The position numbers and the translations under genes were made by a program. From the NCBI GenBank assembly GCA_035565335.1, contig DATMSO010000083.1:1-43262 (forward strand): a stretch of DNA of 43,262 nt, read 5' to 3'. Below the pieces are notes generated by a model. That model was not told where the DNA came from. It did not search any database and was given only the letters and a program-made list of their open reading frames with translations. The stretch comes from Methylovorus sp035565335 (lineage in GTDB: Bacteria; Pseudomonadota; Gammaproteobacteria; Burkholderiales; Methylophilaceae). Every line of letters starts with the position of its first letter. Within the stretch, counting starts at the first letter, position 1. Positions 31,570 through 40,183 of the stretch are shown here, piece after piece.

Positions 31570-32268
31570 ATGGGCATTAAGCAATGGTTTTCCGCATCAG
31601 AGCTTGCATTGCTCTCGCAGCATCTGGTGGTCCGGCTACCGAACTCGGTTCGCGGCTGCCGGGACAAAGCAAAAAGAGAAGGGTGGCCATCACGCCAGGT
31701 GAATGGCAAGGGCGGCCCTAACGGTATCCTCAATGAATACCTGCCGCCGCCGGAGCTGACCGAGGCGATCCGTGTGTTTCTCGAGGCCAGGCCCGATTTT
31801 TTCGGATCCTCACCCCGCATCAAGCTGGTCGAGGTTTTTCATGACGAGAGTTTATGCGTCGAACGCTATTGCGCCGACCATGCTTCGTCCAGCCAGCTGC
31901 TCATTCATGAAAATCATCTGATCAAAAAGGTCGAGCTCAATGCGGACTCCGGATTGGGCGGCGTCCCGTCGCGCTACCTCAAGCTGGTCCATGTGTATGG
32001 CGACGGCATGGAGCCTTTGCTGAGCGATGGCGATGAAGTTTTTATCGACATACGCTGCAATGCTTTCGATGGTGATGCCTTGTATGCCATCCGTCAGCAT
32101 GGGCGCATCATGATCAAGCGTGTGCAGGTGCGTCTTGATGGCAGCGTTGCCATCAAGTATGACAACGATGGTGGTTTCCCCATTGAAGTTTATTCCGCCG
32201 AAAACGCCAAAGACGTTGAAGTGGTCGGCAAAGTCATGCCCTTCAAATTCGGTAAATTCCGGGCATAA
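31570..32268 (+). CDS. Mu-type HTH/S24-fold regulator lacking the catalytic serine
   Basis: 232 residues. The N-terminus (QWFSASELALL, VRGCRDKAKREGWPSRQVNGKGG, about residues 5-50) resembles the DNA-binding domain of phage Mu repressor and transposase. The C-terminus (about 140-225) is the S24/LexA peptidase fold. The nucleophile motif GDSM is GDGM here: G146 replaces Ser. K183 lies 37 residues later, exactly the LexA Ser-Lys spacing, so the lysine is kept. It should therefore dimerise but not self-cleave. GGGACG lies ahead of the ATG. There are no other phage genes around it and the upstream region is AT-rich, suggesting a domesticated phage-type repressor. Confidence 0.82.
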   Translation: MGIKQWFSASELALLSQHLVVRLPNSVRGCRDKAKREGWPSRQVNGKGGPNGILNEYLPPPELTEAIRVFLEARPDFFGSSPRIKLVEVFHDESLCVERYCADHASSSQLLIHENHLIKKVELNADSGLGGVPSRYLKLVHVYGDGMEPLLSDGDEVFIDIRCNAFDGDALYAIRQHGRIMIKRVQVRLDGSVAIKYDNDGGFPIEVYSAENAKDVEVVGKVMPFKFGKFRA

Positions 32269-32374
32269 GCAGCACCAGTTTGGGGCGCCTGTCTGACGGA
32301 ATGCCAGCGGGCGCATGGTATGATCCCTCTCTTGGGTAGTCTTCAGCATGCCGCATGTGCCAGCCTGAATCCAT

Positions 32375-32400
32375 CGCGCAGGCCTGCTTTTGCCTGCGCG
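32375..32400. repeat. Perfect inverted repeat between the S24-like gene and acnB
   Basis: CGCGCAGGC (32375-32383) and GCCTGCGCG (32392-32400) form a 9-bp GC-rich stem with loop CTGCTTTT. No T-tract follows, so it is not a classical terminator; a pause, processing or protein-binding element is possible. Confidence 0.6.
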
Positions 32401-32494
32401 TTCGGGGCTGTGATGAGCTCGCTATAACCTCGCAGATATGGCCTGAAGGCAGGCACGCTCATTGCATATAGTTTGCATGCGATGGCCTGCGCGA

Positions 32495-32523
32495 TTTATA
32501 GGGCTGGCGCTGCACTGTATAAT
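32495..32523 (+). promoter_or_regulatory. Candidate promoter of acnB
   Basis: TTTATA (32495-32500), a 17-bp spacer and a perfect TATAAT (32518-32523). Transcription would start near 32530, about 28 nt before the ATG at 32558. Confidence 0.6.
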
Positions 32524-32557
32524 CCCAATATCTATTACTTATCCTCGAATGAGTGCC

Positions 32558-35122
32558 ATGCTGAAAAATTACCGCGAACATGTAGCCGAGCGTGCCAATG
32601 CCGGTTTGCCTCCTTTACCCCTCACCGCTGAGCAAGTGGCCGAACTGGTTGATCTTCTGAAAAATCCACCAGCAGGCGAGGCCGAAGCCTTGCTGGACTT
32701 GCTGTCAAATCGCATTCCTGCCGGGGTGGACCAGGCGGCCTACGTCAAGGCTGCCTTTCTGGCTGATATTGCCAAGGGTAGCGCGACATCGCCACTGGTC
32801 AGCCCGGCCAAGGCGGTTGAGTTGCTGGGTACCATGCTGGGGGGGTACAACGTGCAGGCACTGGTAGAACTGCTGGATGGCCCTATGGCCGAGCATGTAG
32901 TCAAGGCGCTTTCACGCACCATTCTTATGTTTGATGCTTTCCACGACGTGGCCGAGAAGATGAAGGCCGGCAACCTGCACGCCAAAAAGCTGATCGAATC
33001 CTGGGCGGCAGGCGAATGGTTTACCAATCGCCCGGCCTTGCCTGCCGAGATTCGCGCGATTGTGTTCAAGGTGCCGGGTGAAACCAATACCGATGATCTG
33101 TCGCCTGCGCAGGAAGCCTGGTCGCGTCCGGATATTCCGTTGCATGCCAAAGCCATGCTGGTTAACAAGATGCCGAATGGCTTGCAGACTATCCTGGATC
33201 TGCAGCAAAAAGGCCTGCCGCTGGCGTATGTCGGCGATGTGGTCGGCACCGGTTCTTCGCGTAAATCTGCCATCAATTCCGTGCAATGGCTGATGGGCGA
33301 CAATATCCCGAATATTCCCAACAAGCGTAGTGGCGGCATTGTGCTGGGCGGCAAGATCGCCCCGATTTTCTTCAATACCGCGGAAGATTCCGGCGCTTTG
33401 CCTATCCAGTGTGATGTCGGCCAGATGAATACTGGTGACGAAATCGTCATCAAACCCTACGAGGGCAAAGTGCTTAACGCGGCTGGCGAATTGATTTCCA
33501 GCTTTGATCTGGCCCCCTTGACCATGCCGGATGAAGTACGCGCTGGTGGACGTATTCCTTTGATCATCGGCCGTGGCCTGACGACTAATGCCCGTCAGCT
33601 GCTGGGCTTGCCGCCTTCGGATCTGTTCATCAAACCGGTAGCGCCCAAAGACACCGGCAAGGGCTATACCCTGGCACAAAAGATGGTCGGCCGCGCCTGT
33701 GGCTTGCCAGAAGGGCAGGGCGTACGCCCCGGTACCTATTGCGAGCCGAAAATCACCACCGTAGGTTCGCAGGATACGACCGGTGCCATGACCCGCGATG
33801 AGCTGAAAGAGCTGGCCTGCCTGGGCTTCTCGGCCGATCTGGTCATGCAGAGCTTCTGCCACACTGCGGCTTACCCTAAGCCGGTGGACATCAAGTTGCA
33901 GCACAGCCTGCCCGAGTTTATGTCCAGCCGTGGCGGCGTCAGCCTGCGTCCCGGTGATGGCGTCATTCACTCCTGGCTCAATCGCCTGATTCTGCCGGAT
34001 ACGGTGGGCACGGGTGGTGACTCCCATACCCGTTTCCCGATTGGCATTTCCTTCCCCGCTGGTTCCGGTCTGGTGGCATTTGCTGCTGCCATGGGCGCCA
34101 TGCCGCTGGATATGCCGGAATCCGTGCTGGTGCGTTTCAAGGGTGAAATGCAGCCGGGCATTACCCTGCGCGATCTGGTGAATGCGATTCCCTATGCCGC
34201 CATCCAAAAGGGTGACCTCACCGTGGGCAAGCAGGGCAAGAAGAATGTATTCAACGGCCGCATCCTGGAAATCGAAGGCTTGCCTGACCTCAAAGTCGAA
34301 CAGGCTTTCGAGTTTGCCGATGCCTCCGCCGAGCGTTCGGCCAACGGTTGCACCGTCAAGCTCAACAAGGAGCCGGTGATCGAATTCCTGCAATCCAACA
34401 TCGTGTTGATGCAAAACATGATAGACAACGGTTATGCCGACGCCCGCACCCTGCAGCGCCGTATCGAAGCCATGCAGGCCTGGCTTGCCAGCCCGAATCT
34501 GCTGGAACCGGATGCCGATGCTGAATATGCCTATGTGCTGGAAATCGACCTGAACGAAATCAAGGAACCGCTGGTGGCTTGCCCCAACGACCCGGATGAC
34601 ATCAAGCCGCTGTCGGCAGTTGTCGGCGACAAGATAGACGAAGTGTTTATCGGCAGCTGCATGACCAATATCGGCCACTACCGCGCAGCGGCCAAAGTGC
34701 TGGAAGGCTCGGGCGGCATTCCCACCCGCCTGTGGATTGCGCCGCCTACCCGCATGGATGAAAACCAGCTGCGTGACGAAGGCGTGTATTCCGTGTTCGG
34801 CGTGGCGGGTGCGCGTACCGAAGTGCCGGGCTGCTCGCTGTGCATGGGTAACCAGGCGCGCGTGGCAGACAAGGCCACCGTTTTCTCCACCAGTACCCGC
34901 AACTTTGATAACCGCATGGGCAAGGATGCCCGCGTTTATCTCGGTTCCGCCGAGCTGGCTGCCGTGTGCGCACGTCTTGGTCGCATGCCCACGCCAGCCG
35001 AGTACCTCGAAACCGTGGGGGACAAGCTCAGCAAAAATGCAGACAGCATCTACAAATACCTTAATTTTGACCAGATGCCGGAATACACTAAAAAGATCAT
35101 CCCGATTGCCGAGGTGATCTAG
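32558..35122 (+). CDS. acnB: Aconitate hydratase B (bifunctional aconitase / 2-methylisocitrate dehydratase)
   Basis: TCA-cycle aconitase that interconverts citrate and isocitrate through a 4Fe-4S cluster; AcnB can also act on 2-methylisocitrate. 854 residues, close to E. coli AcnB (865). It has the AcnB-specific N-terminal HEAT-like domain (MLKNYREHVAERANAGLPPL) followed by the swivelling domain VFKVPGETNTDDLSPA. The cluster cysteines are in FIGSCMTNIGH and PGCSLCMGNQAR. ATG 32558 matches the E. coli start; ATG 32549 and a longer open frame to 32462 are less likely. No strong ribosome-binding site is seen. Single-gene unit with its own promoter and terminator. Confidence 0.97.
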   Translation: MLKNYREHVAERANAGLPPLPLTAEQVAELVDLLKNPPAGEAEALLDLLSNRIPAGVDQAAYVKAAFLADIAKGSATSPLVSPAKAVELLGTMLGGYNVQALVELLDGPMAEHVVKALSRTILMFDAFHDVAEKMKAGNLHAKKLIESWAAGEWFTNRPALPAEIRAIVFKVPGETNTDDLSPAQEAWSRPDIPLHAKAMLVNKMPNGLQTILDLQQKGLPLAYVGDVVGTGSSRKSAINSVQWLMGDNIPNIPNKRSGGIVLGGKIAPIFFNTAEDSGALPIQCDVGQMNTGDEIVIKPYEGKVLNAAGELISSFDLAPLTMPDEVRAGGRIPLIIGRGLTTNARQLLGLPPSDLFIKPVAPKDTGKGYTLAQKMVGRACGLPEGQGVRPGTYCEPKITTVGSQDTTGAMTRDELKELACLGFSADLVMQSFCHTAAYPKPVDIKLQHSLPEFMSSRGGVSLRPGDGVIHSWLNRLILPDTVGTGGDSHTRFPIGISFPAGSGLVAFAAAMGAMPLDMPESVLVRFKGEMQPGITLRDLVNAIPYAAIQKGDLTVGKQGKKNVFNGRILEIEGLPDLKVEQAFEFADASAERSANGCTVKLNKEPVIEFLQSNIVLMQNMIDNGYADARTLQRRIEAMQAWLASPNLLEPDADAEYAYVLEIDLNEIKEPLVACPNDPDDIKPLSAVVGDKIDEVFIGSCMTNIGHYRAAAKVLEGSGGIPTRLWIAPPTRMDENQLRDEGVYSVFGVAGARTEVPGCSLCMGNQARVADKATVFSTSTRNFDNRMGKDARVYLGSAELAAVCARLGRMPTPAEYLETVGDKLSKNADSIYKYLNFDQMPEYTKKIIPIAEVI

Positions 35123-35140
35123 CCTCAGGTGTAATGCGTT

Positions 35141-35172
35141 AACAAAAAAGCCGCGAAAGCGGCTTTTTTGTT
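35141..35172. terminator. Bidirectional intrinsic terminator after acnB
   Basis: A perfect 14-bp stem AACAAAAAAGCCGC/GCGGCTTTTTTGTT closed by a GAAA tetraloop, with A- and T-tracts on either side so that it can act in both directions. 18 bp after the acnB stop. Confidence 0.95.
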
Positions 35173-35240
35173 GTGCGATGGCCTGAATTTGCCATCGATT
35201 TCAGCGTCTTATCTTTAAATCATATGGATGGGCGAATCCG

Positions 35241-35753
35241 ATGGGGATGAGCAAAATGAGACTGCGATACGGCTGGATGGCGTGTCTGGTGCTGGGTTTA
35301 AGCCATGCACATGCCGAGCCGCCGGCAGGTGCTGTCAGCGTTGAGTTTGTCCAGCCCGAGACATTCACCGATGCCGGCAATGATGGCTTTGCGGGCTTTA
35401 GTCCTGCCACCCTGGCGGCGATAAAAAAGTATGTCGAACGCACGGCTCCGCGCTATTTGCAGGCGGGGCAGCAGCTCAGCATACGCATTACCGATATTGA
35501 TCTTGCCGGCAGTGTTGAGCCCTGGCGCGGTGCCGGGCGGGATGTGCGTATCGTGCGGGATGTCTATCCGCCACGCATTAATCTGGCATTTGAATGGCGC
35601 GATGCCGAGGGGCGCATCCTCGCGCAAGGCGAAAAGCAGTTACGCAACCTGGCGTTTCAGAGCACCACGCTGAGCAGAGATAGTGATGCCCTGCGCTATG
35701 AAAAAGCGCTGATTAAGGATTGGCTGGCGACTGAATTTTCGCCATCGAAATAG
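35241..35753 (+). CDS. DUF3016 family exported protein
   Basis: 170 residues with a signal peptide (MRLRYGWMACLVLGLSHAHA, cleavage before EPP). The mature part follows the DUF3016 pattern: VSVEFVQPETFTDA near the start, a middle LSIRITDIDLAGSVEPW, then RDVYPPRINLAFEWRDAEG and GEKQLRNLAF. The function is unknown; members are periplasmic or secreted. The start is ambiguous among ATGs at 35241, 35247 and 35256; GGATGGG at 35226-35232 favours 35241. Single gene, convergent with the next, the stops being 3 bp apart. Confidence 0.8.
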   Translation: MGMSKMRLRYGWMACLVLGLSHAHAEPPAGAVSVEFVQPETFTDAGNDGFAGFSPATLAAIKKYVERTAPRYLQAGQQLSIRITDIDLAGSVEPWRGAGRDVRIVRDVYPPRINLAFEWRDAEGRILAQGEKQLRNLAFQSTTLSRDSDALRYEKALIKDWLATEFSPSK

Positions 35754-35756
35754 CCA

Positions 35757-36392
35757 TCAGAACAGGGTAAAGGCTTTTGTGATCAGCGATTTGAGCGTGG
35801 CGAGATTGAGATTTTCGGCGCGCAGCCTGTCCAGCTTTTGTTTTAGCGAAGGTGCGCCTGCCAGTATGCGCGAGGAGATGGCCTGATCCTTGATCTGGCT
35901 GCGGATAATCTCGTCAAATTCGCTGCCTGCGCGCTCGGCGTGCTCCACAATCAATTCCAGCAGCCGGGCGGGTGAAATGCGCAGCACTTCGCGGTTCAAG
36001 GTGTATTCCGCATGATGGCCGCGGGTTTTCAGGAAGTTTTCCAGTTCACGGCGCTCCAGCGGGTCTTCGAGGGAGATATCAATTTTGCCTTCGCTCAGCT
36101 CGGCAAACTGCTGGCTGGCGATGAGTCGCTCTACCACGCGCGCCAGTATGGCGTGAGGATTAATATCCTGATGACGCAGGGCGGAATTGAGTTTAAGTGA
36201 CTTGATGCGCGATTCGGAAATGCCAAAGGTATTGGCGAGCTCGTAGTTTGATTTGCCCCTATGCTCGGCGGCTTTCGTCAGGGAATGGAATACGAAGAGA
36301 TCAATTTCACGCTTAGGCAGACTGCCAAACCCCATGGAAAGATAAAGGGCGAGAAAGTCATCGGCAAATGCGATTTTTTCCTGTGGCGTCAT
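35757..36392 (-). CDS. Unrecognised HTH-containing protein
   Basis: 211 residues that I cannot assign to a named family. The N-terminal third holds MTPQEKIAFADDFLALYLSM, then LPKREIDLFVFHSL, and a HTH-like segment SNYELANTFGISESRIKSLK (about residues 48-67). The remainder is helical and charged with a repeated Arg/Glu pattern and no cysteines. It has no signal peptide or membrane span. ATG 36392 has AAAGGAAAG at good spacing, so it beats the upstream in-frame ATG at 36464. Possibly a DNA-binding regulator, but the target is unknown. It is a single gene between DUF3016 and UPF0114 genes. Confidence 0.65.
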   Translation of the reverse strand: MTPQEKIAFADDFLALYLSMGFGSLPKREIDLFVFHSLTKAAEHRGKSNYELANTFGISESRIKSLKLNSALRHQDINPHAILARVVERLIASQQFAELSEGKIDISLEDPLERRELENFLKTRGHHAEYTLNREVLRISPARLLELIVEHAERAGSEFDEIIRSQIKDQAISSRILAGAPSLKQKLDRLRAENLNLATLKSLITKAFTLF

Positions 36393-36496
36393 CGATCTTT
36401 CCTTTGTGTCATGGCAGCTGTTTACCTGAAAGTAGTGCGTTGCTGATGTGCAAATGGACTGCAAGCCGCGTAGGCGGCTTGCGTGGTTTTGTTAAC

Positions 36497-37036
36497 TTAG
36501 TGCTTCTCGTCAGCATGTGTCATCAAGCGGTCTATCCAGGCAATCGATACGGCGGAAAGCACGAACGCCATGTGGATGACGGTTTGCCAGAGCATGGTTT
36601 TGTCATCCAGGTTGGGCGCGTTGATGAAAGTCTTCAACAGATGGATGGACGAAATGCCAATGATGGCAGTGGCGAGTTTGACCTTGAGCAGATTGGCATT
36701 CACATGTGACAGCCAGTCCGGCTCGTCCGGGTGGCCTTTAAGGTTAAGCCGCGAAACAAAGGTTTCATAGCCGCCCACGATGACCATGATCAGCAGGTTG
36801 GAGATCATCACCACATCAATCAGCCCCAGCACAATCAGCATGATGTCGGCTTCATGCATGTCAGGGACTTTCTGCACCAGGTGCACAAGCTCCACCATGA
36901 AATGGAACACATACACACCCTGGGCGACAATCAGGCCCAGGTAGAGTGGCAGTTGCAGCCAGCGGCTGCCAAATAGAATGCTCGCCATCGGGTGCATTTT
37001 TTGCGGGGTAGTGCGCGTGTTGCTAGCGGTCGCCAT
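36497..37036 (-). CDS. UPF0114/YqhA family membrane protein
   Basis: 179 residues with about four membrane segments. The conserved blocks of this family are visible: ILFGSRWLQLPLYLGLIVAQ, DIMLIVLGLIDVVMISNLLI, then VGGYETFVSRL, and LLKVKLATAIIGISSIHLLKTFIN in two parts. The physiological function is unknown. AAGGAA lies six bases before ATG 37036. It is 72 bp after rlmJ on the same strand and could be co-transcribed with sodC-rlmJ. Confidence 0.9.
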   Translation of the reverse strand: MATASNTRTTPQKMHPMASILFGSRWLQLPLYLGLIVAQGVYVFHFMVELVHLVQKVPDMHEADIMLIVLGLIDVVMISNLLIMVIVGGYETFVSRLNLKGHPDEPDWLSHVNANLLKVKLATAIIGISSIHLLKTFINAPNLDDKTMLWQTVIHMAFVLSAVSIAWIDRLMTHADEKH

Positions 37037-37108
37037 GAAGGTTCCTTGTCAAAATAAAATCGGTATCGTCCGTCGGCCTGCAGCCGGGAGGATGCAGCCT
37101 GCATCCCC

Positions 37109-37954
37109 TCAGGGAATATGATGCTCCAGTGTATAGCTGGCACCATCGTCCTGGCTAAGGGACTCGGTCAGCCAGGGTAAAGTTTCTTGTAGTGTGGCAG
37201 GCAGCGTCCATGGCGGATTCACAATAAAGAGCCCGCTACCATGCATGCCGAAGCCTTCTGGCGAAGGATGCTGCACAGTCAGCGTGACATGCAGCCAGCT
37301 CTGCAGTGGCAAGCGTTTGAGCTTGTCTATCATCTGCTGCGGTTCCGCCCGCTGCAGCAAAGGGTACCAGATCAGGTAGGTGCCGGTGGCAAAACGTTGC
37401 AAGGCATCCTGCAAGGCGGTGACCACGCGCTGGTAATCCTGCTTTTCTTCATATGGCGGATCAATCAGCACCACGGCTCGGCGCGGCGGTGGCGGCAATA
37501 AGGCCTTGATGCCGGCAAAGCCATCATCGGTAAACAGCATGACCTTGCGTCCGCCATGCTGAAAGGTTTGCCGCAGCAGCTTGAAATCATTGGGATGCAG
37601 CTCAAACAGACGCATGCGATCTTCCTCGCGCAGGCAGGCCTCGGCGACGGCAGGGGAGCCAGGGTAAAGGCGCAGCTTGCCATCGGGATTTTCCTGCCGG
37701 ATCAGGTGCACATACTCCGCCAGCGGGGCTGGCAGGTCGTTCGCTTGCCACAGGCGCGAAATACCACTTTCATATTCGGCATTCTGCATGGCGTAACCGG
37801 TATCCAGCGCATACTTGCCGGCACCGGCGTGGGTGTCGATATACCAGTAAGGCTTGCCTTTCTGGCCGGTGTACTGCAACACGTGCATGAGTACAAAATG
37901 TTTAAGCACGTCGGCATGATTGCCGGCGTGAAAGGCGTGACGATAACTCAGCAT
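37109..37954 (-). CDS. rlmJ: 23S rRNA (adenine-2030 N6)-methyltransferase
   Basis: 281 residues, the same length as E. coli RlmJ. The opening MLSYRHAFHAGNHADVLKH is almost identical to the E. coli one. The SAM site is YIDTHAGAGKY and the catalytic N6-adenine methyltransferase motif is VVLIDPPYEEK (DPPY), followed by QDYQRVV. GMHGSGLFIVNPPW closes the core. The gene sits 18 bp downstream of sodC on the same strand, with AAGGA upstream of the start. Confidence 0.97.
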   Translation of the reverse strand: MLSYRHAFHAGNHADVLKHFVLMHVLQYTGQKGKPYWYIDTHAGAGKYALDTGYAMQNAEYESGISRLWQANDLPAPLAEYVHLIRQENPDGKLRLYPGSPAVAEACLREEDRMRLFELHPNDFKLLRQTFQHGGRKVMLFTDDGFAGIKALLPPPPRRAVVLIDPPYEEKQDYQRVVTALQDALQRFATGTYLIWYPLLQRAEPQQMIDKLKRLPLQSWLHVTLTVQHPSPEGFGMHGSGLFIVNPPWTLPATLQETLPWLTESLSQDDGASYTLEHHIP

Positions 37955-37972
37955 GTGCTTGATAGTTCCTTG

Positions 37973-38494
37973 TTATTCAATAATGCCGCAAGCGACGCGC
38001 GCACCGCCGCCGCCCAGTGGCTTGGGCTGGTCGCTGTAATTGTCTGCCCCGGCATGCACCATCAGGCTGCGGCCGATGATGTCAGCAAGCTTGAGATTGG
38101 GGGCGACCAGGATTTGGGTGGCGCTGCCATCGGCTTTTACCTGTAGCGCTGGCAAGTCACCGGCATGGCCATGGCCTTGCGGGCCTTCGTGTTTAGCTGT
38201 TTTGTTGGGATCGTAATGTCCGCCTGCTGCCAGGCCTGCGGTTTTCTTGCCGTCTTTGTCTGCGGCCTCGCAACTCGGATTTTCGTGGATATGCAGGCCG
38301 TGTTCGCCGGGGGTTAGGTCGCCGAGGTCGGGGTCTATCACCAGGCCTTTTTCGCTGTCGCTCAGCTTGACCGTGCCTATGATCTTGCCGATACCATTAT
38401 CGCTGATGGCATTCACCACTACGATTTTTTCAGCCGCCAGCGCCGGCAGGCTGGATAACAGAAGGGCGGTAACTAAAGGGGTGAGGATTTTCAT
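37973..38494 (-). CDS. sodC: Periplasmic Cu,Zn superoxide dismutase
   Basis: Removes superoxide in the periplasm. 173 residues with a signal peptide (MKILTPLVTALLLSSLPALA). Metal ligands are in place: GEHGLHIHENPSC has the copper His pair and the first disulfide Cys; GGHYDPNKTAKHEGPQGHGH carries the bridging and zinc His residues; SLMVHAGADNYSD the last copper His; and GGARVACGII the second Cys. AAGGAG before ATG 38494 is strong. Downstream rlmJ is 18 bp away and may be co-transcribed. Confidence 0.96.
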   Translation of the reverse strand: MKILTPLVTALLLSSLPALAAEKIVVVNAISDNGIGKIIGTVKLSDSEKGLVIDPDLGDLTPGEHGLHIHENPSCEAADKDGKKTAGLAAGGHYDPNKTAKHEGPQGHGHAGDLPALQVKADGSATQILVAPNLKLADIIGRSLMVHAGADNYSDQPKPLGGGGARVACGIIE

Positions 38495-38669
38495 GGTGGG
38501 CTCCTTGGCGATGGGTGGGTATATTATAAGACGCTGTCAGCCGGCTGCTGGCAAAAATGCATGGTAGATTGGTCAACGCGATACACAACAGGTTCGTTTG
38601 CCTGAGATGTGGGCCATGCTTTTGCAGCCTGCCTTGGCAGGCCGCTTCATTTCACCGGGAGAATTTAAT

Positions 38670-38969
38670 ATGCGACATGCTGGCTGGGTAGTCCCCCCTA
38701 TGGTTTTACTGATGAGCCTGGCGCATGCGGCGGATGAAAGCGCTGCACCGGAAAAACACCACATGCGGGCAGATACCAATGGCGATGGCCGCATCAGCCT
38801 GCAGGAGTTTCGCGCTTCGGAATTCAAGCCTTCGGAAAAGGTATTCAACCGCATCGACAGCAATCAGGACGGGTTTATCGATCCTGCCGAAAAGGCATCA
38901 GCCAAGGATAGATTACGTGCCCGCATACGCGCCAAAGACGGCGAGATCAGCGCGCCGCCTGCTCCTTGA
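38670..38969 (+). CDS. Exported protein with two EF-hands
   Basis: 99 residues: signal peptide MRHAGWVVPPMVLLMSLAHA, then two canonical EF-hand loops, DTNGDGRISLQE and DSNQDGFIDPAE, separated by about 20 residues, and a basic/Pro-rich tail. Both loops have the full D/N-x-D/N-x-D-G and terminal Glu set, so Ca2+ binding is likely; position 2 is Thr or Ser, not lanmodulin-like Pro. GGGAG eight bases before ATG 38670 decides the start. It may buffer or sense Ca2+ in the periplasm. It stands alone between divergent sodC and the CDF gene. Confidence 0.82.
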   Translation: MRHAGWVVPPMVLLMSLAHAADESAAPEKHHMRADTNGDGRISLQEFRASEFKPSEKVFNRIDSNQDGFIDPAEKASAKDRLRARIRAKDGEISAPPAP

Positions 38970-39097
38970 CGGACAAACCCAGCCTCTCTGACGTGCGCTG
39001 AAATCCGTGGCAGCGCCGCCTCATGCCCCTGTGCAAGCATGAGCCCGGACGTTTTGTTATTGGATTTGCCATATCAGGCTGTTAGCATAGCAACTCT

Positions 39098-40111
39098 ATG
39101 AAACACGACCATCACACCCACGCGCAGCAAGATTCCGCCCATGATGAGCATGACCACCATGATCATCATCATGAAGGGCATGAACCTCATGACCATGCGC
39201 ATCACCACGGACATTCCCACTCCCACACCGGTAACAGCCTGAAATGGCCTTTGCTGCTGACGCTGGCATTTGCCTGTGTCGAGGCGGTGGGTGGCTGGTA
39301 TTCCGGTTCGCTGGCCTTGTTGGGCGATGCGGGGCACATGTTTTCCGACTCGGCCGCCCTGGGCCTGGCCTGGCTGGGCAGCTGGATTGCCGCCAAACCA
39401 GCCTCGCAAAAACATAGCTATGGCTTGATGCGTGCCGAAATCATTGTGGCCTTTGTCAATTGCCTGGTCATGCTGGCCGTGGTCGCCGCTATTGTCTATG
39501 AGGCCATTCAGCGCCTGCAGACCCCGCAGCCGGTGCACAGTCTGGAAGTCATGGGCATCGCCTTTGTCGGCCTGCTGGTCAACCTGCTGGTAGCCAGCCA
39601 GCTGCATCAGCACCAGGATAACGTCAACCACAAAGCGGCGCTGCTGCATGTGCTGGGCGATTTGCTCGGTTCGGTGGCGGCCTTGGCCGCGGGAGCGGTA
39701 ATCTACTTCACCGGCTGGATGGCGATTGATCCTGTCCTGTCGATACTGATCTCGGCCCTGATTCTGTTCTCCACCTTCCGCTTGCTGCGCGAAGTGCTGC
39801 ACGTGCTGATGGAAGGCGTGCCTGCGCATATTTCGATACAGGAAGTAACGCGCGCCCTGCAGAGCATACCTGAGGTACAGGAAGTGCATAGTGTGCATAT
39901 CTGGTCGCTGTCGTCCGAGGTGACGGCTTTGTCGGCGCACATTGCCCTGAATGACATGGAGCAATGGCACGAGGTGCTGAATGCCATACGCACGCTGCTG
40001 CATGACCGCTTTGACATTGAACACGTCACCCTGCAGCCGGAGACGGTGGCTGCGCTCAATGCCGGCAAGGTCGGTTGCTGGCTGACCAAAAGGGCAGCGG
40101 AAGCCGCCTGA
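39098..40111 (+). CDS. Cation diffusion facilitator (zinc-type) with a His-rich N-terminus
   Basis: Inner-membrane divalent metal/H+ antiporter, 337 residues, exporting zinc, cobalt or related metals. The first 44 residues contain 20 histidines in HDHH-like clusters, a metal-binding antenna. Six membrane spans follow; the metal sites are HxxxD-type, seen in LLGDAGHMFSD and LHVLGDLLGS. The C-terminal cytoplasmic domain (HVLMEGVPAHISIQEV) is the usual CDF regulatory fold. It resembles ZitB/DmeF-type proteins; metal specificity is inference. The tautomerase gene follows 72 bp downstream after a small hairpin (CAGAGG/CCTCTG, 40125-40141). Confidence 0.93.
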   Translation: MKHDHHTHAQQDSAHDEHDHHDHHHEGHEPHDHAHHHGHSHSHTGNSLKWPLLLTLAFACVEAVGGWYSGSLALLGDAGHMFSDSAALGLAWLGSWIAAKPASQKHSYGLMRAEIIVAFVNCLVMLAVVAAIVYEAIQRLQTPQPVHSLEVMGIAFVGLLVNLLVASQLHQHQDNVNHKAALLHVLGDLLGSVAALAAGAVIYFTGWMAIDPVLSILISALILFSTFRLLREVLHVLMEGVPAHISIQEVTRALQSIPEVQEVHSVHIWSLSSEVTALSAHIALNDMEQWHEVLNAIRTLLHDRFDIEHVTLQPETVAALNAGKVGCWLTKRAAEAA

Positions 40112-40183
40112 AGCTGAATTATTGCAGAGGGTAAGCCTCTGATAGTGCAACCCGCCCATGTTCAACCTGCAAGGAGGATAAAA

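Noticed and set aside
31570..32268. Remnant of an integrated Mu-like prophage
   Set aside because: No transposase, head, tail or lysis gene and no target-site duplication were seen; only the regulator carries phage-type domains.
32912..34678. A long open frame on the minus strand opposite acnB
   Set aside because: Same codon-bias effect; AcnB matches the known family end to end and the opposite product has no recognisable motif.
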